Shown: one piece after another, positions 32,812 through 38,361 of the stretch
Layout: each line of letters opens with the position of its first letter
How positions within the stretch are numbered: the stretch's first letter is position 1
From: Microcaldota archaeon
GTDB lineage: Archaea > Micrarchaeota > Micrarchaeia > Anstonellales > JAGGVH01
DNA: 38,361 bases
Reading direction: 5' to 3'
Assembly (NCBI GenBank): GCA_021158105.1
Contig: JAGGVH010000042.1
Coordinates: forward strand, 1 to 38,361
Notes under the pieces: generated by a model
Databases searched by the model: none
Told to the model about the DNA's origin: nothing
Seen by the model: the letters and a program-made list of their open reading frames with translations, nothing else
Made by a program: the position numbers and the translations under genes

Positions 32812-34077
32812 ATGGGAAAAACGTACATTGACACGTTAAAATATATGATTTATGCAGACGTTTTTGTTGAGGGCATTGTTGAAAAGCCCGACATTGTTGG
32901 TGCAGTGTTTGGGCAGACAGAAGGGTTGTTAGGCGATGACCTTGATCTGAGGGAACTGCAAAAGAATGGACGAATAGGAAGGATAGAGGTTACTCTTGAA
33001 GTTAAGAATGGAAAGACTTATGGTAAATTGTATATGCCTTCAAGTTTAGACATGGTTGAAACGAGCATACTTGCAGCAGCATTGGAATCTGTTGACAGGA
33101 TTGGACCGTGTGAAGGTCATATTACTGTTAAGAAGATTGAGGATACCAGAAATGCCAAGCGCAAACTGATAATTGACAGGGCTAAGACATTATTAAAGAA
33201 CATGTTAGATACTGTTATTCCTGATTCCAGAGAATTGTCAGAGATCGTGCGGGGTGAGGTCAAGACTGCAGAAGTAGTTAGTTACGGTCCAGACAAGTTG
33301 CCGGCAGGGCCCAACATTGACAAGTATGATTCAGTAATAGTAGTAGAAGGCAGGGCTGACGTTTTAAATCTGTTAAGGAATGATATACAGAACGTTATCG
33401 CAGTAGGCGGCGCGTCAGTACCCAAGTCAATCGGTGAACTTAGCAAGAGGAAAGAAATAACCGTTTTTATTGATGGTGACAGGGGTGGCAATATCATTCT
33501 GACACAGCTTTCAAAGATAGCAGAAATCGATTATGTTGCCCGTGCACCGACAGGTAAAGAGGTTGAAGAATTGACTAGGAAAGAACTGATTAAATGTTTA
33601 AGGAACAAGGTTCCTTTTGCACAGGCTATTGAGCATTTAGAGAACATACGAAAAACTCACAAGTCTCGTGCTTGGTTGTACCAGGAGCGTAAGAAATCTC
33701 ACCATGGTAAAGAAGAGATTAGTGAGCATGATGAAGGCATAGAAAACCCTCCTTCAGAACATGAACAACAAAGAGAACCTGAGCCTGAGCCTGTGATTGA
33801 AGAGAATCCCTATCTTGCAGTATTGAAAGAAATTGAAAATACATTGCAAGCTAGGTTCTATGACAAGAAATTTAAACTGATAAAAGAGGTTCCAATACGA
33901 AGTATGTTAAAGATCTTGGAGAATGAGAAGAATGTTGACACAGTAATTTTTGACGGGATTATAACACAGAGGTTGATAGATGTCAGCAGTTCAGTCGGTG
34001 TCAAAAGAATAGTTGGATTGAGAGTGGGCAATGTGTATAAACCCTCAGACAAAATCGAAATGTTAGTCCCAAAATAA
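32812..34077 (+). CDS. dnaG: archaeal DnaG-like primase / exosome subunit
   Basis: This 421-residue protein is archaeal DnaG. The N-terminal region reads KYMIYADVFVEGIVEKPDIVGAVFGQTEGLLGD. The TOPRIM domain (about residues 168-250) has SVIVVEGRADVLNLL with the catalytic Glu and VFIDGDRGGNII with the DxD pair. An acidic linker (about 300-345, HEQQREPEPEPVIEE) and a C-terminal domain follow. In archaea this protein is found with the RNA exosome as a poly(A)-binding subunit, and primase activity has also been reported. ATG 32812 follows GAGGTGATGTT. Confidence 0.96.
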   Translation: MGKTYIDTLKYMIYADVFVEGIVEKPDIVGAVFGQTEGLLGDDLDLRELQKNGRIGRIEVTLEVKNGKTYGKLYMPSSLDMVETSILAAALESVDRIGPCEGHITVKKIEDTRNAKRKLIIDRAKTLLKNMLDTVIPDSRELSEIVRGEVKTAEVVSYGPDKLPAGPNIDKYDSVIVVEGRADVLNLLRNDIQNVIAVGGASVPKSIGELSKRKEITVFIDGDRGGNIILTQLSKIAEIDYVARAPTGKEVEELTRKELIKCLRNKVPFAQAIEHLENIRKTHKSRAWLYQERKKSHHGKEEISEHDEGIENPPSEHEQQREPEPEPVIEENPYLAVLKEIENTLQARFYDKKFKLIKEVPIRSMLKILENEKNVDTVIFDGIITQRLIDVSSSVGVKRIVGLRVGNVYKPSDKIEMLVPK

Positions 34078-34081
34078 ACTT

Positions 34082-35740
34082 TTATTTTTTGTTATTTTGT
34101 ATTCCTTTTACTTTTTTTCTTATTATAAATATCGCGGCAAACAATAATGCTCCTATTGTAATGTTTATCATAGCATTTGACGTGTCCGCCCTGGTCATCT
34201 TAAACGGTCCAATTGTTTCATATCCATCTGCTTCAATGGTAACACGGTTTTCACCATAATCAAGTTTAGCGTTAATTGTCCCGTCACCATAATATGTTTT
34301 ATCATTGATCTTTATTTCAACATTGTCAACTGGTTCGCCGTATTCGTCATATACTTTAAACACAACATTTTCTCCAGGCTGTGATGGGTATGTAACATAT
34401 AACTTTCTTTTAATCTTGTTCAGGATTATATCTTTATATGTTTCTTTTCCTCTTGTGGTGCATACTACTCTTATGTATCCTGTGCTGATATTGGTAGAGT
34501 CTGCCATTACCCACCACATGTTTCCTTTTATGTTTGGTGTGTATTCTTCACCGTTAATTGTTACTGTTATGTCACCACTAGGATAAACCTTCCCTCTTAT
34601 GATGTCTTTTGTCTGTGAAACACCATTTGTTTCAATTGCACACGTTGGCGTTTCATCCCATATTTGTATAATGTAAGTGGGGTTATCCTTTTCAGTTTTT
34701 AAGAGTGCGATAACTTTAATTTTGCCTGTTGACGTGTCCATGTCAGACTCGACATCTATTGGTATCATCTGCATAGAAGGTGCCAAGTTTTCAATAGATT
34801 GCAGGCTGGTAATTTCTCCTGATGAATAATCTAACGTTCCGATTGTGTATGTGTTCCTGTCAGCAAATACTAAGTTGTAGTCATTATACTTATACAAATA
34901 ATTTGCAACAGACGTTTTCCAATTTTCTTTTATTATGCCGTCAGAACCTATACTGTATGATGAAAGTGTTCCTTTCTTAGTCATTATTATGAGGTTATCA
35001 TTGATAACGTGCAAATCAATTATTGGCGAATCAGAATAGATTGAATACATGACAGTGCCGTCTGTAATCTTTATAAAATTTATACTGCCTTCAACAGAAC
35101 CTTCACACACTGGAACATTTTTATAAATCACACAGTCGCCTGTAATATGTGGTTCAAATTCCCATAATTTATCAGTACTTTTTCCTGTAAAATATTTGCT
35201 GTAACTTAACAAACTATTCTTTGTTTTCACATAAACAGAGTTTGTGCCAATTAGAAGCTTTTCACAATTGTCCGGAAGAGTAGTTTGATATTTTAATAAT
35301 ATATCAGATTTAGTATTGTTATGTTGGACAGTTCCCCTGTATAATACGTTATCTTTGCACCAGATGGCAGTATCACCTTCAAATATTACTCTGTCTGGAT
35401 CAACATCTTCTACTGGAAAATGTGTGATTTCAAACGAGTCGTCTCTGATGTTATAATAATAAATCGTAGTGCTACTGGTTTCATGCTTTACTCTACCGAA
35501 TTTGTTGCCTATCTTAGTTAGAGTGAAATCAAGTTGTTTGTTTACTACTGGTTCTCCACCGCCAAATGTATACCCAACAATCTTGTTTGGGTAGACGACA
35601 TATATTAAATTATTAATAACCTTGATACCTATTGCGCTATTTTCAATGTTTATGTTAGTTTGAGAGCCTGTAGAGTTTGACATGAATAACAGGGAGAATA
35701 TGATTATTATTAAAAAGGATTCCCTAAATCTTATCATCAT
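34082..35740 (-). CDS. secreted beta-propeller-like surface protein with C-terminal anchor
   Basis: This 552-residue protein has a signal peptide ([20 protein letters not shown]). A beta-rich ectodomain follows, with loosely repeated strands such as [20 protein letters not shown] and [20 protein letters not shown], a PQQ- or WD-propeller style. After about residue 365 come Ig-like segments, with [21 protein letters not shown] near the start and a carboxypeptidase-regulatory-like end ([20 protein letters not shown]). A final membrane helix precedes a basic tail. The ATG at 35740 follows AGGGG and overlaps the uL11 end by 17 bases. Function is unknown. Confidence 0.75.
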   Translation of the reverse strand: MMIRFRESFLIIIIFSLLFMSNSTGSQTNINIENSAIGIKVINNLIYVVYPNKIVGYTFGGGEPVVNKQLDFTLTKIGNKFGRVKHETSSTTIYYYNIRDDSFEITHFPVEDVDPDRVIFEGDTAIWCKDNVLYRGTVQHNNTKSDILLKYQTTLPDNCEKLLIGTNSVYVKTKNSLLSYSKYFTGKSTDKLWEFEPHITGDCVIYKNVPVCEGSVEGSINFIKITDGTVMYSIYSDSPIIDLHVINDNLIIMTKKGTLSSYSIGSDGIIKENWKTSVANYLYKYNDYNLVFADRNTYTIGTLDYSSGEITSLQSIENLAPSMQMIPIDVESDMDTSTGKIKVIALLKTEKDNPTYIIQIWDETPTCAIETNGVSQTKDIIRGKVYPSGDITVTINGEEYTPNIKGNMWWVMADSTNISTGYIRVVCTTRGKETYKDIILNKIKRKLYVTYPSQPGENVVFKVYDEYGEPVDNVEIKINDKTYYGDGTINAKLDYGENRVTIEADGYETIGPFKMTRADTSNAMINITIGALLFAAIFIIRKKVKGIQNNKK

Positions 35741-36197
35741 ATATCCCCTTGTCAATATCTTTAATAACCTCCCTAGGGTCTTTTCCTTCTACTGTTATGC
35801 CCATTGATAAGCAGGTTCCTACTACTTCTTTTACAGCCATCTTAATATCTTTTGCCAATGAACTTTCCATTTTCTTCTTTGCGATTTCCACTGCCTGTTC
35901 AATCGTAAGGTTGCCCACAATGGCACCTTTTTCTTTTCTTCCTTTGTCAACACCCACGGCTTTTTTGATGAGCTGCGATGTTGGTGGGGTTTTAACTTCA
36001 ATCTCAAACTTTTTTGTATTTGGATCTACAGTGACAACTACGGGCACAGTCATATTCTTGAATTCTTTTGTCTTGTCATTTATTGTGTCAACAATTTCTT
36101 TGATGTTTACGCCCAACGGTGCAAGCGTTGGACCGAGTGGCGGTCCTGAGTTTGCTTTTCCGCCTTCCACCATGAGATTAACTTTTATGTTATCCAT
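35724..36197 (-). CDS. rpl11: ribosomal protein uL11
   Basis: This 157-residue protein is uL11 of the GTPase-associated centre. The N-terminal [20 protein letters not shown] is the family signature, and the C-terminal domain has [12 protein letters not shown]-like [16 protein letters not shown] and [18 protein letters not shown]. Length is normal for archaea. ATG 36197 follows GGTGAT four bases upstream; the GTG at 36206 overlaps that site. Archaeal uL11 often sits with uL1, uL10 and L12; here it stands apart, upstream of the surface protein. Confidence 0.97.
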   Translation of the reverse strand: MDNIKVNLMVEGGKANSGPPLGPTLAPLGVNIKEIVDTINDKTKEFKNMTVPVVVTVDPNTKKFEIEVKTPPTSQLIKKAVGVDKGRKEKGAIVGNLTIEQAVEIAKKKMESSLAKDIKMAVKEVVGTCLSMGITVEGKDPREVIKDIDKGIYDDKI

Positions 36198-36274
36198 AAT
36201 AATCACCTTCTTTAGTATTCTTTTATGTTATGCCATTTGACCATCAACACTTTTAAACTTATTCTGTGCGTCTG

Positions 36275-36396
36275 TGCGGGGGGCCGGATTTGAACCGGCG
36301 CAGGCCTAAACCACTGGATGGCTTATTATGCATACATTATATGTAGCATGTTTAATCTTGAGTCCAGCGCGTTTGACCAGACTCCGCCACCCCCGC
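36275..36396 (-). tRNA. tRNA-Leu(CAA) with an anticodon-loop intron
   Basis: On the minus strand the 5' exon (36396-36357) has acceptor GCGGGGG, the D-arm GGCGGAGTCTGGTCAAACGC and anticodon stem-loop CTGGA CTCAAG. The 3' exon (36319-36275) starts ATCCAG, continues with the long variable arm and GCCGG TTCAAAT CCGGC, and ends CCCCCGC plus discriminator A. The joined product is 85 nt with complete acceptor and T-stems. The anticodon is CAA (36360-36358). CCA is not encoded. Confidence 0.9.
36320..36356 (-). other. 37-nt intron of tRNA-Leu at position 37/38
   Basis: The intron lies between G37 and A38. It folds as ATGC/GCAT with TACAT/ATGTA inside, closing an ATA loop. The central helix of a bulge-helix-bulge is weak here, so the splice form is likely relaxed. 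An ambiguous A at each end lets the junction slide by one base. Confidence 0.72.
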
Positions 36397-36414
36397 AGTG
36401 AGCGAAGCGAACAA

Positions 36415-36446
36415 GGGGGGTTATGAACGAACTGTCGTTCATCCCC
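36415..36446 (-). promoter_or_regulatory. hairpin in the leader of tRNA-Leu
   Basis: ATGAACGA (36423-36430) and TCGTTCAT (36435-36442) form a perfect 8-bp stem with loop ACTG. The outer arms GGGGGG (36415-36420) and CCCC (36443-36446) extend it. It lies 20-50 nt upstream of the mature tRNA-Leu 5' end, and a TATATA-like box is farther upstream near 36452-36458. It may be a leader removed by RNase P, or a copy of the hairpins near 31707-31830. Confidence 0.45.
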
Positions 36447-36505
36447 TAAATAAAGGTATATATTATCCATTCACATTTTTAAATCTTTATATAAGTATAA
36501 AGAGT

Positions 36506-37009
36506 TTAAATTATTTCATCTTCGTATGCTAATGCCTTGTAAAAATCTTTCATTTTGTCACATATCTTTTTTTCACCCTTTGCCCATGCGCCTATCTCAT
36601 CATTTCTCTCAGATAACTTATCAATAAGTTTGCTGAATTGATGTTTATCTTTTAATGTATGCAATATTTTTATTTGTCTTATGTCATGTATCTTCGGAAG
36701 TGCTTTTATGATTAATTCTATACATTTGTCCTTCTCATAATACCTTCCAAAGTTATGTAAAATGATTGCATCTTCTAATACGTGATATGCATTTCTTTCA
36801 TTGATAAATTTGTCATAATTCCATACATTGTTCATCCATTCCCTTGCTTGTGATAGAAATAATTTTTTCATCTTGTGGTATATTATTGGATGGAGCATGC
36901 GAAATGAAAATGTTGAATGTTCTGTTAAAAATATATCTGCCCCTATAATCCTTATAGAACTTGATTCTTTTTTATTTTTGATAATATTTCCTGTGAGTGC
37001 CATTGTCAT
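36506..37009 (-). CDS. protein of unknown function
   Basis: This 167-residue protein is mostly alpha-helical and charged. Visible segments are MLHPIIYHKMKKLFLSQARE, AYHVLEDAIILHNFGRYYEK, ELIIKALPKIHDIRQIKILHTL and FSKLIDKLSERNDEIG. There is no signal peptide, membrane segment or metal motif. The paired-helix pattern could be HEAT-like, but no consensus is clear. It starts MTMAL at 37009 with no ribosome site; a TTTAAAT-like box about 25-30 nt upstream suggests a leaderless mRNA. I do not recognise the family. Confidence 0.6.
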   Translation of the reverse strand: MTMALTGNIIKNKKESSSIRIIGADIFLTEHSTFSFRMLHPIIYHKMKKLFLSQAREWMNNVWNYDKFINERNAYHVLEDAIILHNFGRYYEKDKCIELIIKALPKIHDIRQIKILHTLKDKHQFSKLIDKLSERNDEIGAWAKGEKKICDKMKDFYKALAYEDEII

Positions 37010-37194
37010 GTTATATATTTATGTAAAATAAGTATTTAAATCTTTGTTTTTGACCGTGTGCCGTCATGAATTAATGTCCTCTCGATAATTTAAGTTCATA
37101 TTTTTATTTTTCAATAGGGTTACCTTTTAATTTTTTCCTATGAATATCTGGCAAGACATTTGGCAAATGGAAGGAAAAAAGATGAAACAAAAGA

Positions 37195-37965
37195 TTAACC
37201 ACCCAAACTTTCATAATGTTTCAAGCCAATCAACCACAAAAGATATTCAATAAAACCAAAGATTAAAATAACCAATGATATCTTTATAATAAATGGGATG
37301 TCCAGTCCTATTTGTCCAGTTAAGGCCTTAACTGGATAAACAGCTACAAACAAAAGGGGGAAAATTGCCATATTTAATACTCTATTACCTATTTTTATTT
37401 TATCTAATGGGTTGCGGGAAACGTATAATAGGTTCCATATAATACTTTTAGCATCTTCACCGGTATCATACCAGAAGAGAGATATTATGTAAGGTATAAA
37501 GAACAATAGTACCTGCACAAGCATTGAGAATAAGAAAAATATCATGAAAGCCACAATATGGACTGTAACACTATAATGGGATATGATTAAAGTTGCTGAA
37601 ATAGCATAAATAGATATCTCAAACAACATAGGATACCACAGATTAACTAAAAACAGGTATGATAATGTGTTGAATGGTTTAGTCATATAAAGCGTTAATT
37701 TTCTTTTTATGTCTCCTTGAGCGATGAAAAGGCCAAAAAAACCGATACAAGAATTGGCAGTTAGATAAATTATAGATAGTAGAGCCAATTCCATGAATGT
37801 CCACCCATTAAACTCTCTGCCACCAGTTAAAAGAAACCAGAATATAGGAGAAAAGATAACCGCTGTTAAGGAAAACAAGAAAACAAAAACCCAATCCATT
37901 TTATATTCAAAATTGTGTTTAAATCTCATTTTAAAAAATCTGCTTATTATCTTAACCATACTCAT
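37195..37965 (-). CDS. ABC-2 / DUF990-type transporter permease
   Basis: This 256-residue protein has six hydrophobic segments. An N-terminal basic ISRFFKMRFKHNFEYKMDWV precedes the first, and it ends LWLIGLKHYESLGG, the usual C-terminus of DUF990/ABC-2 permeases. Middle segments include IAQGDIKRKLTLYMTKPFNTLSY, where homologues have an R-G-x-L-x-L-T-KP motif. Such proteins pair with an ATPase subunit and export drugs or polysaccharides. ATG 37965 follows AAGGTGGTT, whose overlap with the upstream stop shows coupling. The ATPase gene is not in the window. Confidence 0.8.
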   Translation of the reverse strand: MSMVKIISRFFKMRFKHNFEYKMDWVFVFLFSLTAVIFSPIFWFLLTGGREFNGWTFMELALLSIIYLTANSCIGFFGLFIAQGDIKRKLTLYMTKPFNTLSYLFLVNLWYPMLFEISIYAISATLIISHYSVTVHIVAFMIFFLFSMLVQVLLFFIPYIISLFWYDTGEDAKSIIWNLLYVSRNPLDKIKIGNRVLNMAIFPLLFVAVYPVKALTGQIGLDIPFIIKISLVILIFGFIEYLLWLIGLKHYESLGG

Positions 37966-37968
37966 ATC

Positions 37969-38361
37969 TTAACCACCTTGTGATTCAAATTTTCTCATTC
38001 CTAATCTGTTTATTATATATCCTATTATTCCAAATACTACTATCCATGTTATTAATCCTAAAACAGCAGTAATAAAATAACTTGTTTTACCGGTTAATAA
38101 GAATTGTGCTGGGTAAAATACTTTGTAAGAGAAGGGGAGAAAACTTAACACCCCTAAGGCCCAAGCTGGAAATATCCATAATGGTGCCATTCCACCACCG
38201 AAGAGGTTTTCTATACTATTGTAAAGATTTTGGAATCCCCAAATATGATACGTAAAGAAAGCCAACCCACCTAATAAATACCCCACAATTGAATCATATA
38301 CTATGATAAGCATAAACAACAAAGAAAACATAACAATTGTCAATAGTGAAGTTGTAAATCC
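37969..38361 (-). CDS. second ABC-2 / DUF990-type permease, 5' part beyond the window
   Basis: At least 131 residues of a membrane protein remain, and the frame is open through 38361, so the start lies outside. It holds about four hydrophobic segments and ends LGMRKFESQGG, parallel to the neighbour's KHYESLGG. The region with PFSYKVFYPAQFLLTGKTSYF corresponds to the permease core. It is a paralogue of the following gene, so the two probably form a heterodimeric channel with an ATPase encoded further upstream. Confidence 0.75.
   Translation of the reverse strand, partial: GFTTSLLTIVMFSLLFMLIIVYDSIVGYLLGGLAFFTYHIWGFQNLYNSIENLFGGGMAPLWIFPAWALGVLSFLPFSYKVFYPAQFLLTGKTSYFITAVLGLITWIVVFGIIGYIINRLGMRKFESQGG

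Overview
The window is archaeal chromosome. The evidence is the set of information-processing proteins: a Cdc48/VAT unfoldase, Rpo7 and Spt4, aIF2-alpha, aIF5B, Nop10, eL42, eS27, eS26-like, uL11, RadA, Orc1/Cdc6, a GINS subunit, archaeal DnaG, a PAC2-family chaperone and stand-alone Bud32. Start sites show GGTGA-type Shine-Dalgarno sequences, or TATA-like boxes about 25 nt ahead of apparently leaderless starts. Several traits suggest a DPANN-like or otherwise deep-branching lineage: class III (archaellin/pilin-type) signal peptides of the QSAMEYL..YGWAIL kind, non-canonical tRNA introns, archaeal SepF, and a huge Cys-rich surface protein. I cannot place it more precisely from sequence alone.

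Layout. 1-724: possible gene tail, then a DUF2683/RelE-type toxin-antitoxin pair preceded by four 11-bp tandem repeats. 759-4229 (minus): cdc48, an M50 site-2 protease and bud32 in a tight operon. 4472-5171: a small duplicated basic protein and a PIN nuclease. 5193-7172 (minus): K+-dependent membrane pyrophosphatase. 7334-9935 (plus): rpo7, spt4, SbcD-like phosphoesterase, eS26-like, DUF1805 and a membrane protein. 9955-11643: divergent orc1/cdc6 and sepF. 11718-14471 (minus): the replication/translation cluster GINS, eL42, eS27, aIF2-alpha, Nop10, PAC2. Nop10 and eS27 were found by direct translation. 14519-15550: squalene/phytoene-synthase-like enzyme, divergent from GINS. 15555-18724 (minus): an envelope operon with a DUF6328-like membrane protein, an MFS carrier, an FKBP lipoprotein and a type-2 amidase/PGRP-fold protein. 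18777-24895: a pilin-like protein, RadA with a small partner, a cold-shock protein and the 1171-aa secreted protein. 24914-30906 (minus): geranylgeranyl reductase, a membrane-anchored tandem AAA ATPase, aIF5B and an ACT-domain protein. 30934-31946: intron-rich tRNA-Ser(GCT) and tRNA-Lys(CTT), then an array of GC-rich hairpin repeats. 31986-36197: CBS protein, GC-rich candidate RNA, DUF167, DnaG, a beta-propeller-like surface protein and uL11. 36275-38361: tRNA-Leu(CAA) with an intron, an unknown protein and two ABC-2/DUF990-type permeases, the last cut by the window edge.

The most unusual stretch is 30934-31946. Two divergent tRNA genes carry four introns between them: one in a D-loop, one at the canonical anticodon-loop site and two in T-loops. 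Several of these introns share sequence with each other. Immediately downstream lies a roughly 285-nt repeat array whose hairpins keep pairing although their sequences differ. Other items worth attention are the membrane tandem AAA ATPase with a degenerate second domain, the Cys-rich giant surface protein, and an apparently cytosolic amidase with an intact zinc site in an organism not expected to make peptidoglycan.
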